Below are positions 1 through 7,899 of a DNA stretch of 64,000 nucleotides, piece after piece. Source of the DNA: Rhizobium etli 8C-3 (GTDB taxonomy: Bacteria; Pseudomonadota; Alphaproteobacteria; Rhizobiales; Rhizobiaceae); contig NZ_CP017244.1 of NCBI RefSeq assembly GCF_001908375.1, positions 1,116,001-1,180,000 of the forward strand, given 5' to 3'. The position numbers were made by a program, and so were the translations under genes. Position 1 is the stretch's first letter; each line of letters opens with the position of its first letter. The notes under the pieces were generated by a model. The model was not told where the DNA came from and ran no database searches. It was given only the letters and a program-made list of their open reading frames with translations.

Positions 1-249
1 ACGTGGTTCCTTCCATTTTTCCTCAAGACAGCAAATGCTTCATCTGTCACGCTAAAGAGAACATGATAGCCATTCGTGGTTCGCTGTCCGCAGGGTTTCT
101 ACCGTGTCGAGACGTCATCGAGGGCGGGGTGGAAAGTCTGCTACTTTCGTTCGACCGACCGATTTAGAGGGATTGGGACTTAAAGCCGAACTGGGCCGTC
201 TTGCCCATGCTGGTCATGTCCCAGGGGCGGCGCTGGCTGATTCAAATGA

Positions 250-885
250 GAAGCGAAGAGCCGTATTTCTCGTAAGACTCGCTGGAGCTGAAGCGATCAT
301 CTCCTTGATAAGATCGACTTCGCCCACTGGAGAACGGTCCAGGGGAAGGGGAGGCCATGTGCCCTGCCCGGAAGCGGATGGCCAACGCCTCCTCGACGGC
401 GGCCATCAGCCGCCTCGGATCGTCGAGGGCGATGCCCAGGCGAAGCGCTCTCGCGTCCACGTCCTTCCACGGCTCCAGCAATGTCATCGTAGAGGGGTCG
501 CCCCCGTCAGCGATAGCGATAGCCCGATCCGCGCCGACCATGTCGGCCAACGCCTTCAGATCGCGATCCCGAATGATGTCGTACATGGTCTCGCCGAAGC
601 GCTCCCAGACCTTCTCCGCCGTTGCCCAGCCGATACCGACGAAGCGTTTGCCAGTGGCAAGATTTCGGATGGTCGCCCGCCCCTTGGTCATTAGGGCAGG
701 GCCCCCTTGGCATTGAGCTGCGGTCCGTATTCGGGATGAAGCTGGACGGAGTCCGTCACACGCCACGTCTCGCCCACGGCCGGATCGCGCGGTGACCTTT
801 TCGAAGGAACGAGGCGTGACGGAGCTGCTGTCTCGTCGCGGCCGATGATGACGTGGTCTTCGAACCGGCTCGCGTGAACCGCGGT
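250..885 (-). pseudogene. RecD-like helicase, N-terminal fragment
   Basis: Reading the minus strand from about 885, short stretches in different frames resemble the start of a RecD2-type (AAA family) DNA helicase. An OB-like segment (AVGETWRVTDSVQLHPEYG) is followed by a helix-hairpin-helix region with GKRFVGIGWATAEKVWERFG and then LADMVG near 690-540. After GHMA (near 357) the reading frame is lost again. No helicase motor motifs follow before the window edge. The gene is therefore decayed, or it continues outside the window. A matching C-terminal fragment lies at 2030-2247, but in the wrong order for a single interrupted gene. Confidence 0.6.
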
Positions 886-1218
886 TTAAACTCAAAAAGC
901 AGAAACAAAACCGCTCGTGGAGTTTCCAAAGAGTGCGGTTTCGGCATTGTAGCTCGGTGAGTGAGTGGCGAGATTTCCTTACGATGCAGTGGAGGCGGCC
1001 GCAAATCCTCCGGAAGGGTGTTGCAACGCGTTTTCGACCCGATTTGTTGCTTTTGAAGTCACCCTGTTTCACTACACTTGGCAACATTGTTGCTACGCTC
1101 GGACCATGCCGTTGTTGCTTTTTGAGCGCGGCGAGCGGCGGGCGGCCAAATCTCTAGTCGACGTGCGAAGCGTTGCCCGATAGGTTCCCGTGGCTATAAC
1201 GCTCCCAAGGGATTCTCG
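886..1218. other. Intergenic stretch without recognised gene
   Basis: No reading frame here gives a recognisable protein. It separates the helicase fragment from the transporter gene and probably carries the transporter's promoter. I could not pick a convincing -35/-10 pair. Confidence 0.5.
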
Positions 1219-2025
1219 ATGTCCGAACCTGCCGCTCGAATGGCGCCTCGTAGCCCTCCAGCATCCTTCGGAGGAGGGGCCGTGATCGGGACGCTTGGCG
1301 GGCTTATCGGTCTCGGCGGCGCAGAGTTCCGGCTGCCGCTCCTGATCGGCTTTTTCAATATCGCCCCGCTGGAGGCCGTCATCATGAACAAGGCGATGAG
1401 CCTTGTTGTAGTGGCTTCGGCTCTTCCGTTCCGAGCTTCGACCGTTCCGTTCGGCTCCATCGCAGAGCACTGGACTATCGTCGTCAACCTCCTGGCAGGG
1501 AGCCTGCTTGGCGCATGGTTCGGGGCTGGCTGGGCAGTGAAGCTTCGGTCGGACACGCTTTACAAAGTGATCAGCATTCTTCTGGTCGTTATCGCGATGG
1601 TGCTCCTGCTCGGACACGACACGAAGGCAGGACAGCCGCTTCTTCAGGGGACGGCGCAGCTTGTTGCGGGGATCGTAGCTGGTTTCATCATCGGCGTCGT
1701 AGCCTCGTTGCTCGGCGTTGCCGGGGGCGAGCTACTGATACCGACCCTCGTCCTTCTGTTTGGCGTGGACATCAAACTGGCGGGCAGTCTTTCGCTGGCG
1801 GTCAGCCTTCCGACCATGCTCGTCGGATTCACCCGCTACAGCCGTGACCAGAGCTTTTCAGTCCTCGGCCGCAACAAGGTGTTCCTGCTGTCGATGGCGG
1901 CAGGCTCGATAGTCGGCACATTCATTGGTGGGCTCCTGCTGTGGATCGTTCCGAACGGACTGCTTTTACCGCTCCTTGCCGCAATCCTGCTGGTGTCGGC
2001 TTGGAAGGTCTGGCGGCATAAGTGA
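1219..2025 (+). CDS. TSUP family (TauE/SafE) membrane exporter
   Basis: This is a 268-aa hydrophobic protein of the sulfite exporter TauE/SafE (TSUP) family, which moves small sulfur- or carbon-containing anions across the inner membrane. It has the family's two-repeat architecture. Each half begins with a Gly-rich helix (GTLGGLIGLGGAEFRLPLL near residues 28-46, and GVVASLLGVAGGELLIPTL near 155-173) followed by further membrane segments. The length is normal for the family. The ATG at 1219 begins just before the first helix. It is an intact gene lying between two helicase fragments on the opposite strand, so it may have arrived by insertion. The transported anion cannot be read from the sequence. 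Confidence 0.85.
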   Translation: MSEPAARMAPRSPPASFGGGAVIGTLGGLIGLGGAEFRLPLLIGFFNIAPLEAVIMNKAMSLVVVASALPFRASTVPFGSIAEHWTIVVNLLAGSLLGAWFGAGWAVKLRSDTLYKVISILLVVIAMVLLLGHDTKAGQPLLQGTAQLVAGIVAGFIIGVVASLLGVAGGELLIPTLVLLFGVDIKLAGSLSLAVSLPTMLVGFTRYSRDQSFSVLGRNKVFLLSMAAGSIVGTFIGGLLLWIVPNGLLLPLLAAILLVSAWKVWRHK

Positions 2026-2029
2026 CCGA

Positions 2030-2247
2030 TCACAGCCTCGCAAAGACCATGGCGTTGGTTCGTTCAAGGGCTCCAGGCGGTTCGTCTATCGTCCGACGCA
2101 GAACTACCGGATCGCCGACGATGACGAATCGATGGCTCTGGTGATCGCCGTATAGAGCAGGGTCCGGTCGAGAAGCTTCGAGCCGACGAGCGGCACGATC
2201 ACCCTCCGGAAGGCCGACCCCTGAGCCTTATGGACGTTGAGCGCCTA
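2030..2247 (-). pseudogene. RecD-like helicase, C-terminal fragment
   Basis: The minus strand encodes ALNVHKAQG near 2247, then LLYTAITRA near 2155. After a frame change it gives RFVIVGDPVVLRR and ends VFARL-stop at 2030. VHKAQGS and YTAITRA are the C-terminal helicase motifs of RecD/UvrD-like enzymes. The frame change and the lack of the preceding motor domain show that this is a remnant. It lies upstream, in minus-strand sense, of the N-terminal fragment at 250-885, so the two cannot be one gene split by a simple insertion. Confidence 0.6.
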
Positions 2248-2347
2248 GCCGCGGTGAAGGATGCCGTCTTCCCGGCGTTTTGCTTCGTTGAAGAGCGGTC
2301 CCCACTCACGCTTGATCTTCCTGTTAACCAGTAATAGGAGATCGACG

Positions 2348-2602
2348 ATGCTCTTGCAGAAATATCGCGAGAACAAGGAAGCCTTGAAGCAGATCGGGCG
2401 GGAAGCTCTTGCTGAGAGCCGCCGTCTCGGCCTGCCGATCTCTGCCAAGGATCTCGAAACGAAGCCAAGATCGAGCCGAACACGAGCAGGAAGAGCGCGT
2501 TCCCGCTGCCATGAGGCAGTAATCGCTCTATGCCGGAACTGTCGTGCATCCTCCTCGCAGGGCCGGAAGGTTCCGGCAAATCATCCGCCTTTGCTAAGCT
2601 GA
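2348..2602 (+). pseudogene. Small protein upstream of zeta-toxin remnant (antitoxin-like position)
   Basis: The ATG at 2348 follows a good Shine-Dalgarno (AATAGGAG). It starts a charged helical protein (MLLQKYRENKEALKQIG, then REALAESRRLGLP). After about residue 40 the sequence becomes Arg/Ser-rich and looks out of frame, and the reading frame runs into the next gene. Its position directly before a zeta-toxin-like kinase suggests the small partner gene usual in such loci. That role is inferred from position only. Confidence 0.4.
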
Positions 2603-2909
2603 AGCTCGAAGGTGTCTGGATCAATGCCGACGAGATCGCGAAGACACTCCCTGAAATCGACGACGGCAAATCAAAGAAACGGCGCGCCTCCGAGATTGCT
2701 CTCCGCAAGATCGCGGAGATGATTGAAACTCGGCCGGCTTCAAGGTCGGCCTTTATTACATCGCCCTGGATTCCGTCGAGATGAACGTTGAGTGCGTCAA
2801 GCAACGTGTCCTCAAGGGCGGTCACGACATCCGGAGACGGCATAAGGGATCGCTCGAGAACCTGAAACCACAGACGACGGCCAAGGCTGTCCTCGCGCTG
2901 GTTCCATAA
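2530..2909 (+). pseudogene. Zeta-toxin-like P-loop kinase, frameshifted
   Basis: The product begins MPELSCILLAGPEGSGKSS, with a P-loop (GPEGSGKS), then GVWINADEIAKTLP. This is the arrangement of zeta-toxin/UDP-N-acetylglucosamine kinase-like proteins. Near 2730 the frame shifts and the homologous sequence continues in another frame (GFKVGLYYIALDSVEMNVE, then VKQRVLKGGHDI), ending at a TAA at 2907-2909. Part of the middle appears to be deleted. The toxin is probably inactive. Confidence 0.55.
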
Positions 2910-2940
2910 GATAGATTATGTGACTTTGGGCTGTAGCCGG

Positions 2941-2969
2941 GTGGGTTCAAGGATGAAGTGCGACTTGCG
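2941..2969 (+). repeat. IS30 left terminal inverted repeat
   Basis: The left end reads GTGGGTTCAAG, seven bases, then TGCGACTTGCG. The right end on the opposite strand reads GTGAGTTCAAG, six bases, then TGCGACCTGCG. Both 11-base blocks match with one mismatch each. Confidence 0.7.
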
Positions 2970-3000
2970 ATAGATACCAATGGGTTATAACTCGCAAGGA

Positions 3001-4017
3001 ATGCTCATGACACGCACCTACTCCCAGATCGATATGGATGAACGTCGTAAGATCGCTCGCTGGCGAGCGGCCGGCCTGAGCGCCACGGTCATTGCCTAGA
3101 AGCTTGGACGGCATCGTTCGACGATTTTCCGCGAGCTCAAGCGGAATGCGTTTGAGGATCCGCAAATGCCGGATCTGAGCGGCTACTATTGCGTGACCGC
3201 CAACGAGATGGCACGTGAACGCAGAGCCAAGCTGCGCAAGCTCGCCCGCTTCGTCCATGTGCGCCAGTCGGTGATCGAGCGGATCATGCATGGCTGGTCG
3301 CCACAGCAGATCGCCGGTCGCATGCGGCTGGAGCGCCATCCGATTTGCGTCAGTTACGAGACGATCTACAAGTTCGCCTATTCCGCAGACGGTCAGGCCA
3401 TCAAGCTGTGGCGGCACCTGCCGGAGCGTCGCGCGCGACGGAGACCGCGGCATGCCCGACGCCGTCACGGTCGCCGCTTCAGCCCGGAACTCAACATTCT
3501 TCACCGTCCTGACACGGTCGCCGAACGCAAGCAGTTCGGGCATTGGGAGTGCGATCTCATTCAGTTTCGCAAGAAGTTCGGCAAGGCCAACGTGACCTCA
3601 CTGGTCGAGCGGGTCAGCCGCTTTGCGGTCTTCCTGCGCAACAACGACCGGCAATCGAAACCGATCATGGACGGGCTGATTGAGGTGCTCCAACCCCTGC
3701 CCCACGCTGCTCGACGCTCGATCACCTTCGACCGGGGCACTGAGTTCAGCGAATGGCCCTATCTGCAAGCCGGCATCGGAACGCAGACATGGTTCTGCGA
3801 CCCGCAGTCGCCCTGGCAGAAAGGCACGGTCGAGAACACCAATGGCCGGGTTCGCAAATGGCTTTCGCGAGAGGTGGATGCCCCGTCGATCAGCGACGGC
3901 GAGCTGAGAGACATCTGCGACCGGCTCAACTCGACGCCGCGGAAGTGCCTGGGCTACCGAACGCCCGCGGAAGTATTCCGCAAGAAACTGCTCGCGCACA
4001 TCCGACGTGTCGGTTAG
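3001..4017 (+). pseudogene. IS30 family transposase with in-frame amber stop
   Basis: This encodes the DDE transposase of the surrounding IS30 element. From the ATG at 3001 (or 3007) the N-terminal helix-turn-helix region (YSQIDMDERRKIARWRAAG) is normal. At 3097 a TAG replaces what is usually a sense codon between VIA and KLGRHRSTIFRELKRN. The rest is intact to the stop at 4017, including GHWECDLI, the SITFDRGTEFSEW acidic motif and SPWQKGTVENTNGRVRKW. A single C-to-T change would explain the stop. Without suppression no full-length transposase is made. Confidence 0.85.
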
Positions 4018-4026
4018 CGTCACAGG

Positions 4027-4054
4027 CGCAGGTCGCAATTCGGCTTGAACTCAC
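4027..4054 (-). repeat. IS30 right terminal inverted repeat
   Basis: This is the complement of the left end described at 2941-2969. It begins 10 bases after the transposase stop codon, as expected for a compact IS. Confidence 0.7.
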
Positions 4055-4474
4055 ACACCTCATTGGCCACCCGCTCCTGCTTTACGCAAGGCCGCCTCCC
4101 GGCCCCCGCGAAAGCGCGCACCGGCCTCGGCATCATCGAGGTCAGGTCGGTATCCTCGAGAGCCTGCAATGCCTTCGCGCGAACCAAGCATCATGGGCTT
4201 CGACAAGCTCCAACGGCAGGCAAGCCCCGAGATGACATGATCCCGTTTGATAGCAAGATCAGTCAACATCCTGATTTCATTGACGCTCGCAATTCAGGCG
4301 CTGGGAAGACAATCTCCTGATCTTCGACCGCGCTTTAGGGAACGCCAATGTCACCTCGCTGGTCGGCCCTGAAGACGAGAAAACTCGGTACCGTGGTCGA
4401 AGGCGAGCTTTGACGAGCAAAGGCCGGCAGCGGTGAGAAGGCATCGACGAACGATCGGTCAAACGCGCGATGGC
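4055..4474. other. Decayed intergenic DNA between IS30 and ABC genes
   Basis: No intact gene is recognised here. The stretch carries a short fragment of a second, different IS30 transposase (4314-4364, listed separately). Other open frames match nothing I recognise. Confidence 0.5.
4314..4364 (+). mobile_element. Fragment of a second IS30 family transposase
   Basis: Seventeen codons read LLIFDRALGNANVTSLV, the segment before the second catalytic acid in many IS30 transposases. It differs from the neighbouring element, which has LIQFRKKFGKANVTSLV. Flanking sequence is unrelated on both sides, so it is a relic of a separate insertion. Confidence 0.5.
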
Positions 4475-6127
4475 CTAATTTGCCGCAGCGTTCCGATGCA
4501 ATCGCGGGGTGGCGGGACCGGAAAACCGCCATTCGAGACTGACGCCGCCCTCCTCAGTCGAAACCAAGGTCGGGACCGCGGCCAGCAGCCGTTTGGTATA
4601 GTCAGACATGGGCTGGTCGAAAATCCGCGCCTTCAAGCCTTGCTCTTCGATCCGCCCCCTATGCATGACGATGACGCGGTCGGCTATCTGCTCCACGACA
4701 CCCAGATCATGGCTGATGAACAGGCAGGCAAAACGCTGCTCTTCCTGAAGGCGCGCCAGCAGTTCCAGGATCTGCGCCTTGACCGTCAGGTCCAGCGCCG
4801 AAACGGCCTCATCGGCAATGACGAGGTCCGGGCGTCGGGCAAGCGCCCGGGCTATTGCGACGCGCTGGCGCTGCCCGCCGGAAAGCTGGTGGGGAAAGCG
4901 ATCGGCAAATTGCGGACCGAGGCCGACATCGACAAGCACTTCGTCGACGCGCGCCTTGCGCTGTGCAGCCGTCAGGCTCTTTTCGTGGCGGAGCGACGCG
5001 GCGACCAGGTCGCGGACGCGCATGCGAGGGTCCAGCGACGAATACGGGTCCTGAAAGATCATCTGGCAGTTGGCGCGGTAGTCGTCGTAGTTCCCGTTCC
5101 TGCGGCTGATTTCGCGGCCACGGAAGGTCATGCTGCCGCCATTTGGCTTCAACAGACCCGCGATAACGCGGCCGAGCGTGGTCTTGCCTGAACCGGAGCC
5201 ACCCACCAGGGCGACGATCTCACCGGGCCGAATGTCGAGATCAATGCCGTGAAGCACTGCTTTGGCGTTCTTGCCGCTGCCGTAAGTCAACTGCAGGTCC
5301 CTGACGCTGGCGATCGGCTGGCGGTCGGCAATTGCGCGCGCCGGCCCACGGCGCGGCAAAGCCGAGAGAAGCTTCTTCGTGTAATCGTGGCGGGGGGCGC
5401 TCAGCAGATCCCTCGTTTCGCCCTGCTCAACGCAAACGCCCTTCTCCATTACCAGGAGCCGATCGGTATATTGCGCCACCATGGACATGTCGTGGCTGAT
5501 CAGCACCATGGCGGTGCCCTTCTCCTTCACCAGATCTCGTAGCAGCTCCAGCACGTCGCGCTGCACTACCGCATCCAGGGCGGTCGTCGGTTCATCAGCG
5601 ATGAGCAGGGCGGGCTCCAGCAACATCACCGAGGCAATCATGATGCGCTGGCGCATACCGCCAGAAAACTCGTGCGGAAAAGCGGTCAGCGCGGTTTGGG
5701 GATCCGGGATGCCGACACGTTCGAGCATGGAGACCATCGCCGCCCGGCGTGCCGCGGCGTCGACTTCCTTATGCAGAGCCAGTCCCTCCTCCATCTGCGT
5801 TCCGATGCGAAGAGCAGGATTGAGCGATGTCATCGGTTCCTGAAAGATCAAACCGATCCCCGCACCACGCAGGGCACGCAAGTCGCGCGGCGGAAGAGAG
5901 CCCATGTCGCGGCCGTCGAAAGCGATCGAGCCGGCAAACTTTACTATGCCTGGCGGCAAGAGACCGATGACCGCGCGCATCATCATGGATTTGCCCGAGC
6001 CTGACTCCCCGACGATGCCGACGCGCTCGCCACGTTTAAGGGTCATGCTGACTCCATCAACGACGCGGTTCTGGAGCCGGGCGGCACCAAGCGCCAGATT
6101 GTCTACCTTGAGCAGCGGTTGGTTCAT
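4475..6127 (-). CDS. Dipeptide/oligopeptide-type ABC transporter, fused double ATPase
   Basis: This 550-aa protein is the cytoplasmic energy unit of the importer encoded upstream. It joins the two ATPases (DppD- and DppF-like) that are often separate. The first nucleotide-binding domain has Walker A GESGSGKS at about residues 40-47, signature SGGMRQR and Walker B LLIADEPTTALD. The second has GGSGSGKTT, LSGGQRQRVAIARAL and LVIADEAVSALD. The oligopeptide-transporter C-terminal extension follows each domain. The ATG at 6127 is chosen because MNQPLLKVDNLALG is the normal domain start and lies 2 bases after the permease stop. It is the last gene of the minus-strand operon SBP-permease-permease-ATPase. 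Confidence 0.93.
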   Translation of the reverse strand: MNQPLLKVDNLALGAARLQNRVVDGVSMTLKRGERVGIVGESGSGKSMMMRAVIGLLPPGIVKFAGSIAFDGRDMGSLPPRDLRALRGAGIGLIFQEPMTSLNPALRIGTQMEEGLALHKEVDAAARRAAMVSMLERVGIPDPQTALTAFPHEFSGGMRQRIMIASVMLLEPALLIADEPTTALDAVVQRDVLELLRDLVKEKGTAMVLISHDMSMVAQYTDRLLVMEKGVCVEQGETRDLLSAPRHDYTKKLLSALPRRGPARAIADRQPIASVRDLQLTYGSGKNAKAVLHGIDLDIRPGEIVALVGGSGSGKTTLGRVIAGLLKPNGGSMTFRGREISRRNGNYDDYRANCQMIFQDPYSSLDPRMRVRDLVAASLRHEKSLTAAQRKARVDEVLVDVGLGPQFADRFPHQLSGGQRQRVAIARALARRPDLVIADEAVSALDLTVKAQILELLARLQEEQRFACLFISHDLGVVEQIADRVIVMHRGRIEEQGLKARIFDQPMSDYTKRLLAAVPTLVSTEEGGVSLEWRFSGPATPRLHRNAAAN

Positions 6128-6129
6128 CG

Positions 6130-6945
6130 TCAAATGCCCCTCATCGTCGGATCGAGCCTGTCGCGCAAGGCGTCGCCGAGCAGATTGACACCCAGCAGAA
6201 CGGCCGAGATGCAAAGGCCGGGAAAGATGCCCAGCCACATTGCTTGGCTGAGAAAAGGTCTGGCGCCAGCGAGCATGTTGCCCCATGTCGGCGCCGGTGG
6301 GGGCACGCCTAGTCCGAGGAAGGAGAGCGCGCTTTCCGAGAGCAGGGTCCAGCCGAACATCGACGTGGTCAGCACGGTCAGCGGCGCAATGCAATTGGGC
6401 AATACGTGCCGCAGCAGCGTATATAGTTCGGAATCGCCAGCCACGCGCGAGGCATCGATAAACTCGCGCTCGCGTAGAGAGAGCACTGTGCCCCGCACGA
6501 TGCGCGCGACCGAGGGAGTATAGGCTATACCGAGTGCGAGGACGATGCCGTATTTGTTCGCACCGAAAACAGCAAGCAGGCCGAGTGCCAGTAGAATGCC
6601 GGGAAAGGCTAGCAGGGCGTTGGTGATGGCCGCGAGGGTCCGATCGGTCCAGCCGCCGACATATCCCGAAACAGCGCCGATCGCGGTGCCGAAGATCGTG
6701 GCGCCGACTACCGTCAGCAGGCTGACGATACCGCTCGCAGATGCGCCACGCATGATGCGGCTGAGCACGTCGCGCCCGAATTCATCCGCGCCGAGCAGAT
6801 GCGCTGAGGACGGCGCAGCGAGCCGCGCCCGCATGTCGAGCGCCATGGGGTCGAAGGGCGTCCAGAATGATCCGACGACGGCGACCACCGCGAAGAGGCC
6901 GACGAGAAGGCTGCCGACCACCGCATTGGGTGACAGATGTCTCAT
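6130..6945 (-). CDS. ABC transporter permease, DppC type
   Basis: This 271-aa inner-membrane permease of the dipeptide/nickel class has the N-terminal DppC segment followed by an extracytoplasmic LLGADEFGRDVLSR motif. The BPD_transp_1 core follows, with the ATPase-contact loop (VARIVRGTVLSLREREFIDA). The start at 6945 (MRHLSPNAVVG) is preferred over an upstream ATG. It overlaps the stop of the partner permease by 4 bases (ATGA), a sign of translational coupling. It forms a heterodimeric channel with the product of 6942-7886. Confidence 0.92.
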   Translation of the reverse strand: MRHLSPNAVVGSLLVGLFAVVAVVGSFWTPFDPMALDMRARLAAPSSAHLLGADEFGRDVLSRIMRGASASGIVSLLTVVGATIFGTAIGAVSGYVGGWTDRTLAAITNALLAFPGILLALGLLAVFGANKYGIVLALGIAYTPSVARIVRGTVLSLREREFIDASRVAGDSELYTLLRHVLPNCIAPLTVLTTSMFGWTLLSESALSFLGLGVPPPAPTWGNMLAGARPFLSQAMWLGIFPGLCISAVLLGVNLLGDALRDRLDPTMRGI

Positions 6946-7886
6946 GACATTCTTACCCGCGGATCGAACAGGGGATAGCAAAGGTCAACGATGAGATTAA
7001 CGAGTACGTAGATGACCGCAATGAAGAGTAAGCATCCCTGGATCACGGGATAATCACGTCCAAAAATCGCATCGACCAGCAGCCGACCCAGACCGGGAAT
7101 GGTAAACACCGTTTCGATGACCGCAATGCCACCCAACATATTACCCAGCACAAGACCGATCAGCGTCCATGTCGGCGCAAATGCATTCGGAAACACGTGG
7201 CGCCAAAGCACCGTCGACTCCGGGAGGCCCTTCGCCCGCGCATGCGTGATGTAATCGAGCCGCAACACCTCGAGTGCCGAGGCACGCGCCATGCGCAGCA
7301 GGACGCCGATCTCATGCAGGAACAGGGTTGCGATCGGCATCAGAACGTAGAGCAAACCTCTAGCCGGGTCCTCGGCAATGGAGACGTAGCCGACCACCGG
7401 CAGCCAGCCGAGCTTGAGACCGAAGACCAGCAGTATGATGAGCCCGAGCCAGAAGGTGGGTACCGAAAGGAGCAGTGCGGCGATCGTCACCAGACCGAGA
7501 TCCAATTTTGAATTCTGCTTCAGGGCGGCGACGAGGCCGGCAGGTACGGCAACAAGCGAAGAAAGCGCTACAGCAACCAGGACGATTCCGGCACTCACCT
7601 GAAACCGCTGCAGCACGAGATGGGTCACCGATTCATGCGTGGTGATCGACGTGCCGAGATCGCCTCGCAGGACATTCGATACCCAGAGAACGAACTGCGT
7701 CAGCAAGTCCTTGTCTAACCCAAGGCTCGTGCGCAGCGCGGCCACGCTTGCCGGGTCGGCCATATCACCCAGCATCAGAGTGGCAGGGTCACCGGGTATC
7801 AGGCGTATGAGAAAGAAGACGAGCACGGACACCAGAATGACGGTCGGGACCGCCATTCCAATTCGGGACAGGACGAAGCGCAGCAC
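6942..7886 (-). CDS. ABC transporter permease, DppB type
   Basis: This 314-aa permease has the standard DppB layout. An N-terminal helix (MLRFVLSRIGMAVPTVI) is followed by an extracytoplasmic stretch with IPGDPATLMLG, then five more helices. The coupling-loop motif is DYITHARAKGLPE, and the C-terminus ends PLFDPRVRMS. The gene begins 14 bases after the binding-protein gene and overlaps the next permease by 4 bases, so it lies in the middle of the operon. Confidence 0.93.
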   Translation of the reverse strand: MLRFVLSRIGMAVPTVILVSVLVFFLIRLIPGDPATLMLGDMADPASVAALRTSLGLDKDLLTQFVLWVSNVLRGDLGTSITTHESVTHLVLQRFQVSAGIVLVAVALSSLVAVPAGLVAALKQNSKLDLGLVTIAALLLSVPTFWLGLIILLVFGLKLGWLPVVGYVSIAEDPARGLLYVLMPIATLFLHEIGVLLRMARASALEVLRLDYITHARAKGLPESTVLWRHVFPNAFAPTWTLIGLVLGNMLGGIAVIETVFTIPGLGRLLVDAIFGRDYPVIQGCLLFIAVIYVLVNLIVDLCYPLFDPRVRMS

Positions 7887-7899
7887 GTGGCAGTCTCCC

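Larger units (their letters stand above)
2941..4054 (+). mobile_element. IS30 family insertion sequence
   Basis: The element is defined by imperfect terminal inverted repeats at 2941-2969 and 4027-4054 enclosing one transposase gene. It is about 1.1 kb, the usual IS30 size. The transposase is interrupted by an in-frame stop, so this copy is probably not self-mobile. A diverged piece of the same transposase recurs at 16462-16600 in the same orientation, with the catabolic cluster between them. Confidence 0.75.

Noticed and set aside
104-694. 196-codon plus-strand frame at the window start
   Set aside because: It is antisense to the helicase remnant; the product is Arg/Gly/Pro-rich without any domain.
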